Shown here in pieces: positions 9,783 through 18,687 of a DNA stretch of 23,844 nucleotides (positions are counted from its first letter, which is position 1; every line of letters starts with the position of its first letter). The position numbers and the translations under genes are program-made. The notes under the pieces were generated by a model that had not been told where the DNA came from, did not search any database, and was given only the letters and a program-made list of their open reading frames with translations. The stretch is from Apostichopus leukothele (Eukaryota > Echinodermata > Holothuroidea > Aspidochirotida > Stichopodidae). Location: the NCBI GenBank assembly GCA_010014835.2, contig JAAAKB020028490.1, positions 1-23,844 of the forward strand, given 5' to 3'.

Positions 9783-10710
9783 GATGGTAAAAACCGTTAA
9801 CATGCTGTCTGAGGAATACATATAAAGTGATGACAGGGTATGGATATATGACATACATTTAAGATGCAATAAGTTGAAAAGACCTTTGAATTGTTTTTAA
9901 ATATAAGTCATTTTCTTCTTTATATGAACTTTGCACATGTATACACTGCTGGTTTACCATGCATGGTTTCTTCTGAGAATAAATAAAGCCATGACAAACT
10001 GAAATTTCAATCCATTTTCTGCTCCACTGCAAAAACATATCTAGGACAATACTAGAAGATGGATGGAGACTCGTTAGTGCAGGTTAATTTCATTTTATTT
10101 TAGATCCATTTGAACTAACATGTATTTTGTTGCCTTGGTGATAAGGATTCGTTTGACGTTTTGTTAATTGTCTCCTAATTTCTGACTTTTTCAGGATATT
10201 AAAAATAGCAAATTTCCCATTAAGGTTAAAGTAGTTAAAGTACTTGAAGTAGGTATGGAATGGAAAAATACTCATTTCTGTTATTATTAACAAAAGTGAA
10301 AAACACAGTTGCACTAAAACCAAATCAGGAAGTTTTCCTTTTGTGTCAAAAGAAATACGATTAATCTTTAATAGATGGAAGTTCATATAAATACTTGATG
10401 AAAAAGAACGCAAATACCTTAATGCAATTACAAACTTCTGCATTACAGGCAAGGACACCCACTCATTATCCCTATACATTACATGATAGGGATGCTTTGG
10501 GGAAGGACGATTCTCTCAAATAGCTAAGAATAATTCTATTTTTATAGTGTCAAGACGGAACTACTCTACTCTACCAAGAAAGAATAATTGAATATTTTTC
10601 TTTTATCTTACTTTCTCCTCGATAGATACAGATTTTGAACAAATACAAATTGCCTCCTCTTTCTCTGTTATATTGAGCATACAATATTTTAACTGGATAG
10701 GGTTATGCTG

Positions 10711-11105
10711 GAACTACCAGGCAGCTCAGAACTGTAACTTAATTTTCATGGGTAAGAACTACCAGGCAGCTCAGAACTATAACTTTACATGGGTAAGAAC
10801 TACCAGGCAGCTCAGAACTATAGCTTTACATGGGTGAGAACTACCAGGCAGCTCAGAACTATAGCGTTACATGGGAAAGAACTACCAGGCAGCTCAGAAC
10901 TATAGCTTTACATGGGAAAGAACTACCAGGCAGCTCAGAACTATAACTTTACATGGGTAAGAACTACCTGGCAGCTCAGAACTATAACTTTACATGGGTA
11001 AGAACTACCAGGCAGCTCAGAACTATAGTTTTACATGGGAAAGAACTACCAGGCAGCTCAGAACTATAACTTTACATGGGTAAGAACTACCAGGCAGCTC
11101 TGAGC
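10711..11105. repeat. Ten-copy minisatellite with 41-base period
   Basis: The motif GAACTACCAGGCAGCTCAGA starts near 10711, 10755, 10797, 10838, 10879, 10920, 10961, 11002, 11043 and 11084, so the period is 41 bases apart from a slightly longer first unit. The remainder of each unit is ACTATAACTTTACATGGGTAA with few substitutions (for example AGCTTT for AACTTT, GGGAAAG for GGGTAAG). Copies are only a few per cent diverged, so the array is young or homogenised. The period is not a multiple of three, so no frame repeats per unit. There are no variable spacers, so it is not a CRISPR array. Confidence 0.95.
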
Positions 11106-11122
11106 TGACTAGTAGTTCTTAC
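11080..11122. repeat. Nested hairpin at the end of the 41-base array
   Basis: The last unit is followed by its own partial inverse. GTAAGAACTAC (11080-11090) pairs with GTAGTTCTTAC (11112-11122). Inside this, CAGCTC (11095-11100) pairs with GAGCTG (11102-11107) around one base. The array therefore ends in a 43-base near-palindrome. Confidence 0.85.
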
Positions 11123-11135
11123 GTCACATACGTCA
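11122..11135 (+). promoter_or_regulatory. Two CRE half sites (CGTCA)
   Basis: CGTCA at 11122-11126 and 11131-11135, nine bases apart, directly after the array hairpin. Possible bZIP half sites; function inferred only from the motif. Confidence 0.2.
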
Positions 11136-11837
11136 GATATAAACTGACTGAGAATTATTTCCATGAAATCTGGTCCTTTCTGTTATCTTTGCATGATAAC
11201 TTTTAACGAGCAGTAATTGTCTTTCTGATAATTAATGACATGGCAATCAATCTTAATATTAATTTCACATGTGTGAGTGATGCTGATATTTTGAATCGGA
11301 TGAATAACATGTTACATGAATTTGTCTTATCTCAACTGAAGGCCATATTATATCTGCTCTGCACCAATAGGAAACAACTTTGATCTCAGTGAGCAGTACT
11401 AACGGAAGCAGTATTATCCCACAAGGATCATCAGACTTGCATGGTATGCTGCTATCAATATACACCCACCCACGCATACACATTTAAACTCAGGCTGTTG
11501 TTACATTGTGAGTTTATCTGAAGATAAACAAGTCCAGGATATGCAATGGCTTGTACATGGAAGACAAACGTTCGCACTTCCCAGGAGCTATGGAATTATT
11601 GCATTCCTTATTGTAGGACTATATGATGACACTGCTCCATAACAGGCCACCAATTTAGCTGATGTAACCTTTACATCAGTGTTATGTATACAGCTGACTA
11701 ATCAAACCACTAAATAGCACTAATAAGGGGCATAGTTCTGTAGTTAAAAATAAACATTTGCTTTGACCAAATTAAGATTTATCAACATAAATAATATTTA
11801 GTCTTTTATTTAGGCAACATTACTGTTTGACAAACAG
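11136..11837. other. Non-coding stretch
   Basis: No supported gene; a minus-strand frame of 72 codons (11265-11483) lacks motifs or signals. A short inverted repeat, ACTGTTTG and CAAACAGT around one base, is at 11822-11838. Confidence 0.6.
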
Positions 11838-11839
11838 TC

Positions 11840-11940
11840 TATATAGTTAGTCCCTAACCCCTAGATATAGTCCATGATCCCTATATATAGTCCCTAATCC
11901 CTATATATAGTTCCTAATCCCTATATATAGTCCCTAATCC
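11840..11940. repeat. 20-base tandem repeat, about five copies
   Basis: Units of TCCCTAATCCCTATATATAG. The first two are diverged (CCCCTAGATATAG, CCATGATCC) and the last three nearly identical, suggesting growth at the right end. Confidence 0.92.
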
Positions 11941-11968
11941 ACACATCCTCCTAGTCAACACATCCTCC
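11941..11968. repeat. Short direct repeat ACACATCCTCC
   Basis: Two exact copies, 11941-11951 and 11958-11968, next to the 20-base array. Confidence 0.7.
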
Positions 11969-12859
11969 CCAACCTCCCTCCTTGGGCCCACCAACAACTC
12001 TCTATGACTTAATTCATAGCAAACTTAATTTCCTACCCTTTATAAATGCTTCTCATATAATCTGACATGAAGGAAATATAAACTTGGTTATAAATGAAGA
12101 CTATTTATTAGCTAAATTCCAAAGGGTACACTGAAAGAGGCAGACGTGTCAAGGTTTTATGATACAATAAATTAAACTGATTCACACTTTAACCAGTTAC
12201 AGACTCTGTATATGCAGTAGCCTATCATACAAGTGAATGAGGAGACGATAGATCAATGCGCGCCTGTGCACTTTCAGACCTGTTAATACTTCATTAAGAT
12301 AACAGACTGGCAATCAATAACCGATTATTTATCCCTGTCAACTAGCTGGTGTGCCAGCGTACAGCAATAACTAGCTTCAAGACATTAAAAATCTATCAGA
12401 AATGCCAATAAGTATTGACTGTTAATACAGCATTTATTGTCATTCAAACTCAGTAAAGTGAAGAAAATATAATTTCTTGAGTACCTTTTATATATTTGAT
12501 GACGACAAATTTATCAAAACAAGCGAGCAGTGTGTAAAATATGGCTCTAATTGACCGTTAACTATAACAAGGACACATATCCTGCTAGATTTTCTTTTTT
12601 TATCTAATCAAAACTAATTAGCTAGCAGGTAAATAACGATCTCCATTCGATTTAAATTGAAATTTCATTGACCACACACTGTTCCATGTTAGTACAAATC
12701 ACAGGCAAAATGCAAACCGGACATTTTTCAAAGACTCTTTTCATTTTTTCGTCATTACTTATAATGAAAGGAAATGAAACTCATCTAGTCTAGCTATATT
12801 GTTACGGGCTCTTAACTGTTAAATCTTTACCAAAATCAATACAAACAGCTGCTTGGAAT
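11969..12859. other. Non-coding stretch, possible regulatory DNA
   Basis: No open frame of interest. The part from about 12240 to 12700 is less repetitive than most of the window and rich in ATTA/TAAT homeodomain-type cores and short palindromes. It would lie in the first intron of the minus-strand gene candidate. Conservation could not be tested. Confidence 0.4.
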
Positions 12860-12873
12860 GTTACCATAGTAAC
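12860..12873. promoter_or_regulatory. Perfect RFX-type X-box
   Basis: GTTACCATAGTAAC matches the X-box consensus GTNRCC-N(0-3)-RGYAAC at every defined position, with a two-base spacer. RFX factors commonly use this site at genes for ciliary components, usually close to the start. Here it is 296 bases from the minus-strand ATG (inside that model's first intron) and 472 bases upstream of the plus-strand ATG. Regulatory use is inferred. Confidence 0.45.
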
Positions 12874-13032
12874 TAACAAGATTAAACAACAACAGAAAAC
12901 AAAACGTAACTAGAAAGATCCTTCAAAATATTTACGAGTGAAATGTCAAACGGAGAAGATCATATTAAGATTCAAATCTAGCAGGCTACTTCTAAAACCT
13001 GTAAATCAACTGTGTTAGTTCAGTATACTGAC

Positions 13033-13171
13033 CTACAGGAACAATATCCACAACTTCCTGTTGAGCATCGTGAGGAACTGACATCACCAAGGCTGATGTA
13101 ATCGGTACAAACAGGGGCCTCAAGCCCTCCGCTATGGAATACTTGGTATTGGTCATGCACCCCGCCGCCAT
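13033..13171 (-). CDS. Candidate first coding exon, ATG in a YY1 motif, product unknown
   Basis: On the minus strand, ACCAAGATGGCGGCGG places an ATG at 13171-13169 in the best start context of the window, and it also forms a full YY1 motif. An in-frame TAA lies eight codons upstream, so the start is well defined. The frame reads MAAGCMTNTKYSIAEG then LRPLFVPITSALVMS and VPHDAQQEVVDIVPV, and reaches GTAG/GTCAGT, a good donor, after 46 codons plus one base (phase 1). No domain or signal peptide is recognised. The peptide is mildly hydrophobic in the middle. Later exons would lie to the left, but none in phase was found with confidence, so intron 1 may exceed the window. The plus strand is also open over part of this exon. 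Confidence 0.42.
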
Positions 13172-13176
13172 CTTGG
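13164..13176 (-). promoter_or_regulatory. YY1-type motif overlapping the start codon
   Basis: CCAAGATGGCGGC on the minus strand is the classic YY1 binding site. In animal genes it often lies just downstream of the transcription start and can include the initiator ATG, as here. Confidence 0.5.
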
Positions 13177-13344
13177 TTAATATTTTGGCTTTTTACAAAA
13201 ATCGGTTTCAACAGATACTTAAAAACTTTCCTTTAGCATTCACCACCAACCAAGCTTGTAAACAACTTTTTTTCTCCCTCTGAACTGCACAAAAACAAAT
13301 GTTATCTCCTTGTTTGTAAGAAACTTTCCCAGAGAGAGCAATAC
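13172..13344. promoter_or_regulatory. Possible bidirectional promoter between two divergent ATGs
   Basis: This 173-base gap separates the minus-strand ATG at 13171 and the plus-strand ATG at 13345. No canonical TATA box is seen. A short upstream frame (ATGTTATCTCC to TAA) begins at 13294 on the plus strand. The gap also holds CTTTCCTTTAG (13226-13236), which is a good acceptor-like string. If that is used, the plus-strand exon begins at 13237 and is internal, and this would not be a promoter. Confidence 0.22.
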
Positions 13345-14663
13345 ATGCTTCAGTATCTGACTCCCCTGAAAACTGATCAGATGTTTCCAGGTAAACACTT
13401 TCTAAAAGAGAAAACCTGCACAAGTGTTGTCCAAAACTCTTGCAATGGTTTGGTCTCAACACATATCAGTATGTTTTTCTTCCTCAAAATACACTACGTC
13501 AAGTTAAAGAGCTGTTCCTGATTCCGTGAAAGCCCCTCCACGAATCACCAGCCGATCGATGATCTTTCATAAGAACCAGAGAAATACTGAAGATGCTTAA
13601 CGCATCAGGTTTTAAGAAGTCATGCTGTCAAAACGGCCAAACAAAACCGGCTTCAATTAATGAGGGCAAGACCTTGCAACATTCATTTTTTACTGGTAAC
13701 CAGAGAGCATACAAACTTCTTCTTCGATAGCAGTCCTGCATTCCACTCCGTGTAACAAATCAAAACAGATAACACCGACACGAAAAGCAGGTCTGCCAGA
13801 GCCCTGCCATTTCCCTACACAAATCAATTGCAATAATTTTTGCCTTATTGAGAAATTGAACTTAATGTGAAAATAACCCCCAGCAATCAAATCCAAGGGT
13901 TTGTTTTTTTTTTCTTTCTTTTTTTCCGCTCTTCCCAAGATCGCCCGCTAGAAGATCTGGAACCCTACGAGATGTGCTCCTTCGCGTAGTAATGATGGAT
14001 ACGGCAGCTTCTTAGACCGATGTTGAGCTGTCACCACCGAGCAAATTGATAGTTGCCATACAAGAAAGCCCTCTACCTCCTCCAGAACGATTTGGGTCGT
14101 AAATCACGGCAAAAAGAGCAGAGGAATGTTATTTCATCTGTTAGGAGCCCCTTCCTTTTTTTTTTCTTTTTTTTTTGAGCTCTGTTATAATACAAGGATA
14201 CGCATTTGAAGGTATTGTAATTGGCTATTAACACCGAACGCGTTGTTGAAATCAGTAAGAAGACGCTACTGAACACACACACGCAGTACGTCAGCACGTT
14301 CAACAACAAAACAAATATGAATGACTAATGCGTGGTGGACATAAGAAAGAAGAGCAATATTTTGTGCATTTTAGGTTGTTTGTGAACTTGATTGCTTCTG
14401 TGGCAGGAATAAGTGATTGGAGTAATTCCTTTGAGCAAACACAGGAAAAGGGAGAAACAGATCTAAGACAGAAAAAACAAAGGATGGTAAAAGGTTGGCA
14501 AATTAAAAAGTCAAGCGACTCCTTGCAAATTTTCAAAAGCATTATCACGCAACAACTTACAGACCTACTTCAAGAGGAAAAGTCAGAAAAACATCCTGGA
14601 CATCGAAAGATTTTGTTTCTTTCTTCAATTTTAAAGATTAAAGAAGAAAATAACTGCTATTGA
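13345..14663 (+). CDS. Candidate two-exon gene, 100-residue product, unknown
   Basis: The model joins 13345-13390 to 14407-14663. Exon 1 reads MLQYLTPLKTDQMFP and ends CCAG/GTAAAC. The 1016-base intron ends TTGCTTCTGTGGCAG. Exon 2 enters in the matching phase (G then GA makes Gly) and reads ISDWSNSFEQTQEKG, then on through LQIFKSIITQQLTDLLQEEK to TGA at 14661-14663. The product is hydrophilic, Lys/Gln/Glu-rich and probably helical in its second half, with no signal peptide or known domain. The frame of exon 1 stays open back to 13237, where CTTTCCTTTAG could make it a longer internal exon. Exon 2 is also open unspliced from an ATG at 14328 (111 codons). ATTAAA at 14854-14859 is a possible poly(A) signal. 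Support is good splice signals, agreeing phase and length; A-rich composition is the main reason for doubt. Confidence 0.3.
13900..13926. repeat. T-rich low-complexity tract
   Basis: A run of T with a few C and G bases leading into CCGCTCTTCCCAAG. Confidence 0.8.
13928..14110. other. CpG-enriched island-like patch
   Basis: About a dozen CpGs in 180 bases (ATCGCCCGC, TTCGCG, ATACGG, GGTCGT and others) at close to 50% GC, within sequence that is otherwise AT-rich and CpG-poor. It lies about 760-940 bases upstream of the minus-strand ATG at 13171, or inside the intron of the plus-strand model. It may be a promoter with a non-coding leader exon. A short plus-strand frame (SSQDRPLEDLEPYEMCSFA) runs through it without further support. 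Confidence 0.4.
14151..14176. repeat. T-rich low-complexity tract
   Basis: Two T runs of about ten separated by one C. Confidence 0.85.
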
Positions 14664-15178
14664 AGGGAGTCAAATTCATCAAAGTTGTTTCTGTGCACCC
14701 CCAATGGGAAGTGAATGGTGTATGGTTTTCTTGATCTGTATAAAATATTAACTTTGCTACTCTCTTGCACTAGTAAGTTCTTCCAGAGGAACACATTTGA
14801 AAAATTTCAATCAAAAGACTGAATCACAAATCGTCCATTTGGAAGAAGTGACAATTAAATCTATGAAATTTGAAAAAGAGAAATATGACAATGGAGCACA
14901 ATGTTTCTTCCAAACTTGAAATATATATACAAAGTTTATTTATAATCAGGTTTATATTTCCTTTATATCAGATTATGTGAGTATTCTCATTTTACAGTAC
15001 ATTCCATTTCTCAATGTTCCACACCTCCCCTATTTCCGGGGACAGTCCCCGGATTTCGTGTAATTTTCGCTGGATAAAAAGTGTCTTCGGAAATGTCTCC
15101 AGATTCTATGAACATCCCTGAATTTGTCCAAAAACAAACTGAACCGCTGAACAATTTCAATTTACCTGTTTGACATAC
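14664..15178. other. Non-coding, possible 3' flank
   Basis: Follows the plus-strand candidate stop. ATTAAA at 14854-14859 may serve as its poly(A) signal. A short GC-richer patch with CCCCGG and GGGGACAG lies near 15030-15055. No gene recognised. Confidence 0.45.
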
Positions 15179-15211
15179 CTTTCGTTGAGACAGGTTAACC
15201 TGTGGCTGTGA
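15179..15211 (-). CDS. Weak 33-base microexon candidate
   Basis: On the minus strand GTAAAACAG is followed by eleven codons, SQPQVNLSQRK, and then GTATGT, a good donor after AAAG. Length is a multiple of three and phase 0. The acceptor tract is poor in pyrimidines and the exon contains the 12-base palindrome CAGGTTAACCTG. The surrounding minus-strand frame is open from 15241 to 15011, so an ordinary open stretch explains it equally well. Confidence 0.1.
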
Positions 15212-15638
15212 CTGTTTTACAATAACAAACACTAAGTTCACTCATAGTTCACATGCAGATCAAGGCAACTCAGATCATTGCATATTTTCATAGCCTGCAA
15301 TTCACATGGAAAGCGCCATGTTGCACTTAGTGATGAATAAGACTTCTGGGTACCTCAGAAAGTTGAAAACATAAACTTGTTTATGGATGATGTATTCTAA
15401 CCTTGGGCACTTGACCAGCAACCTTCCAAATACAGGACCACCAAAGACAAATTGTTGCATTGTTTTTATTTCCGAAATATGGTAAATCCAACAATTTTGA
15501 AATGACAAATCTGGTGCATCCCTTTATACATTTCTTTATGGTCATCACTCATCAGCTGCATTTTCAATTAAATCCTGCATGAGTCTGCAATGTCAGAATA
15601 GTTAGTGACCAATAAGAGTAAATTCACCCAAAGAGTTA
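15212..15638. other. Non-coding stretch
   Basis: A 68-codon minus-strand frame (15302-15508) has no supporting signals. No repeats until the palindrome at 15638. Confidence 0.55.
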
Positions 15639-15709
15639 CAAATGCCAGCATTCATAAAGTAATATATATATATATATATATATATTACTTTATGAATGCT
15701 GGCATTTGT
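15638..15709. mobile_element. Perfect 72-base palindrome centred on (TA)n, MITE-like
   Basis: Two 36-base arms are exactly complementary. ACAAATGCCAGCATTCATAA at the left mirrors TTATGAATGCTGGCATTTGT at the right, joined through TAATATATA repeats. Excluding the outermost pair, the unit 15639-15708 is bracketed by TTA at 15636-15638 and TTA at 15709-15711, as expected of a 3-base target duplication. A TTA/TWA target is typical of PIF/Harbinger transposons, and foldback MITEs with a TA-rich centre are known. However, the ends (CAAATGCC) do not carry the usual Harbinger G-rich terminus. No transposase is present. A chance or mutational foldback grown by microsatellite expansion is the alternative. 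Confidence 0.55.
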
Positions 15710-16174
15710 TAATACATCCTGAATATAAAGTGGACATTTGTCACCGTACTATGATATACTATACTGCATAGTGTTAGACATGTATGGATCGATTTAGTAA
15801 CATCGGCAGGCATATATATTTGTCAACTCTACAGTAAAAGCAAACAATATACAGAAATTGCAACTATGCATAAATGGAGACAATATAGTGCCCCAATTCT
15901 AATTTACCTTGAACAGTATCCTCTTTATATGCAGCAAAACAAATATATGCAATTTTAAGTACCATACTGTACAGTAGCTATTGTACAAGTGTGCAACCTT
16001 TGTAATAGTGTACCCTACATTGTGGTAAAAGTTGTGGTTAAAGTTTATAATACATACCTACAGCAAATGACAATATACCAAGCATAGTCACATATAGGTA
16101 CACAAATAATTGTTTTAATAGGATTAAGATGCCCTTCTTATAAATGTACATGGTGAATACATATGATGCACACA

Positions 16175-16196
16175 GATCCTATCAGCTGTTAGGATC
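16175..16196. repeat. 22-base near-perfect palindrome around CAGCTG
   Basis: GATCCTA, T, CAGCTG, T, TAGGATC: 7-base arms and a palindromic E-box core with a single T/T mismatch on each side. Confidence 0.8.
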
Positions 16197-17415
16197 AATA
16201 CTAAGAAATGATCCACCAATCATAATCGTGAGAGTGATGGATCACGATCACTGTTAACGTGAAAAGTTTGATTTAGAACTGATAACAACCTCACACAATC
16301 CCAAGTGAAATTGACTCGTGGGATCACATGCAAGTTGGCTAATCTAGCACAGCACGCCTATAGATTGAACACAATGTACAGATAGAACACAAAACAACAC
16401 AAATTACCTCTACAAATCCAAAAGGCCTGACAAGCTAGACTCTCCAAGACAGCACAATCAACAAATTTACAACCGTACAGAAGAGATGGATCCATATCAA
16501 GTACTTCCAAACGGCGAAATGATCACCGAAATGCTAGTCTTTAAACTCGGGACGAGAATTAACTTCCCTGAATATATCACAAGTGACATACAGACCTATA
16601 GACCAACTTACAAATGAAGTAACTCAATATCACCAACTCAACTAACACACAGCTGGATAATTGTTGCACAACCCAATCAAAACCCTATATATGTGAGGTA
16701 TTACTTCTCCTCTACACCCAAAAGGCCAACAACTTCAAAAGGGACATCTGACAACCAGCCATTCAATAGAAAATCTCTACCAATAATAGACAGGAGTCAC
16801 AATGGTAAAGCAATCAAACATATAATCAGTACTCAATCACAGAGCTTCCACTATAACAACCACAACAACACCCTGTGTATACCAGGTGACCATCCCATAG
16901 TACTCCATAGGCTGTATATATCTAAACAATACTTCACTGGACAAACGGGGGCCATGACAATTCTTCTCAACAATTTTCATTCTTTCTGTGGCTTTTCCAG
17001 TTCAACAACTCAAATGTCTTCTTCCCCTCTGCAAGGTCACTGTACTGTGTAATAATTTAGATCTCCTTCATGGTAGTCTCGTTCTCTGTTCTCCCCCCAC
17101 CCCCCACCTCTTTGTTTTCCAGAAGAGAAGATGGATGTCTTTTCTTTTCCCTTCTGTTAACTTCCTTTCACCATGAAAGCTTGGCTATTTCCAATCATGA
17201 GAAACTTGTTTACATCATTCTATTCTTTTATCCTCTTGTATTCTAATATTTCAAAAGTGTTTTTTTGTGTGTATTATTTTTGTCACAGATCATTAGATCA
17301 TTGCACTCAAGTATAGTAAGTTCCCTTTCTTTTATTAACAGTGTTGTAGTCTCAAATGGCATCAAAATTGCCTTGGAAAGTTATACTATTAAACAATTGA
17401 TGCATGATCTTTGTT

Positions 17416-17446
17416 TGATGATCATTCTGAATTCTGATGATCATTC
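17416..17446. repeat. Direct repeat TGATGATCATTC, two copies
   Basis: Exact 12-mers at 17416-17427 and 17435-17446; each contains the palindrome TGATCA. Confidence 0.75.
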
Positions 17447-18091
17447 AAAATGCTGAAAGAAAGAAGCTTATATGTCTACGGTACAAACATACTGTGCTCG
17501 CTACACATCTGTGAGTTTGTCGAGTAATTTTAAATAGTCATGTTGCATACATGTGCTTAATTAGTGAATGCTTAAAGAGGCTGTAACTTGTGGAAGGTTC
17601 TGACCCTTCAGAGAATTTCCAAACCATTACTGGTTAAACAAAGACATTATCTCATCATGGTGAGAACACTACCTCAGAGTGGCTTTAGAAATGTGTTGTT
17701 AAAGTAAACAAGTGACCTGAGCGATTTATAACCAAAAAACACAACACAACACAAGCGGAGTAAGATTTCCTGAAACTTTCATTGTAGAGAGTTCCAAGAC
17801 TATGCAAAGTAACAAAGTAAAGTACTGTATAAGAGTAAAATGTAAAGTGAGTATCTCACGAAAAGGGAAACTGGAAGAACTCTGTGGAGAAAGCTTCCAT
17901 GCATTCATACTCTCCAGCAAAGAAAAGCCTGTTGATAAACCCCTGTCAACAAAAGAAGAACCAGTGGGAAAAAGCTAAAGTAGTGATTCTCGCCAGCTGA
18001 ACCTGGATGCTACCCCTAAGATATGAGAAACAGGAAAGGAAAGGCCCTATTGTGCTGTTAGTTTATGAAGGTATTTATTACGTTATATACC

Positions 18092-18245
18092 TATGTTATT
18101 ATTTATGTTATTTATTATGTTATTTATTTTGTTATGTTATTTATTATGTTATTTATTTTGTTATGTTATTTATTCTGTTATGTTATTTATTATGATATGT
18201 TATTTATTATGATATGTTATTTTTTATGTAGTTATTTATGTAGTT
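18092..18245. repeat. AT-rich minisatellite of TTATGTTATTTA modules
   Basis: Variants of TTATGTTATTTA and TTATTTTG alternate in an irregular array of roughly 12- and 17-base steps, with almost no C. The plus strand is open through it in two frames, giving repeated Tyr-Val-Ile-Tyr and Phe-Cys-Tyr peptides. This is a by-product of the missing stops in the motif rather than a membrane protein. Confidence 0.9.
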
Positions 18246-18662
18246 AGTTTATTTAGTTTAGTCAATTAGACTGGTCAGCTAATTGAAGCCACATTCTGAT
18301 GACCAGGAGAATATAAAAGAGTGGTCTGATTCTATGTTATAGAATACTAAACTTCCTAGCATATTTGATGAATATTAGGTAAAAACTGATGGTCTTTCAT
18401 ATGTCTATCTCTTCTGTTACTCAAAACTTGAGAGAAACAAACAGAATTCATCATTTGCTCTTTTCACTCTTTGTTAAAGTGGGATAACTCTGTAACACAT
18501 TTTACACTATAACCCTTTTTGAAGTGGTCTATAGTCCTCATTGGATCATAAGTTTAGAAACAATGTTGCTGTGTATATGCAACCACTGTGATCACATGTA
18601 AACCACTTAGAAACACATGATGCCTGGCAGGTACACAGCCTCTGACTGGAATGCTTGCCCAT

Positions 18663-18687
18663 CCCCCTCCCCCTCCCCACTTCCCCA
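18663..18687 (-). other. G-quadruplex motif on minus strand
   Basis: CCCCCTCCCCCTCCCC, ACTT, CCCC on the plus strand: four C runs of 4-5 separated by 1, 1 and 4 bases. This satisfies the standard quadruplex pattern on the complementary strand and an i-motif on this one. Confidence 0.7.

Larger units (their letters stand above)
7593..10710. other. Long AT-rich stretch, no supported gene
   Basis: This contains simple repeats (listed separately) and one long minus-strand frame at 10090-10479. That frame has 129 codons from its ATG and about 140 from stop to stop, beginning MYRDNEWVSLPVMQ. The frame is rich in Phe, Ile, Leu and Lys, as expected of AT-rich sequence, and has no recognised domain. 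A frame of this size is expected about once in a window like this. No RNA gene or mobile element was recognised. Confidence 0.55.
15712..18091. other. Non-coding stretch with one long plus-strand open frame
   Basis: The longest stop-free stretch of the window is here, on the plus strand from about 16621 to a stop at 17050-17052, near 143 codons. It has no ATG for the first two thirds. It is Ser/Thr/Asn/His/Pro-rich because the strand is A/C-rich, and it matches no known domain by eye. One such frame is expected by chance. A 22-base near-palindrome lies at 16175-16196 and a spaced direct repeat at 17416-17446. Two C6 runs are at 17095-17107. No RNA gene recognised. Confidence 0.5.

Noticed and set aside
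10090-10479. 129-codon minus-strand open frame
   Set aside because: Composition is what AT-rich DNA gives (Phe, Ile, Leu, Lys, Asn). There is no motif, and about one frame of this size is expected by chance.
10711-11105. CRISPR array
   Set aside because: Repeats are contiguous at 41 bases with no variable spacers; it is a minisatellite in eukaryotic DNA.
13208-13938. Two minus-strand open frames of 82-84 codons upstream of the minus-strand start
   Set aside because: Local GC content is higher, so stops are rarer. No splice sites place them upstream of the YY1-type start, which already has its own in-frame upstream stop.
16621-17052. 143-codon stop-free plus-strand stretch
   Set aside because: No ATG near its start, low-complexity Ser/Thr/Asn/His composition from an A/C-rich strand, no splice support; expected about once by chance.
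18007-18247. Two overlapping hydrophobic plus-strand frames that look like membrane peptides
   Set aside because: They are direct translations of the TTATGTTATTTA minisatellite, which lacks stops in these frames; no start context.
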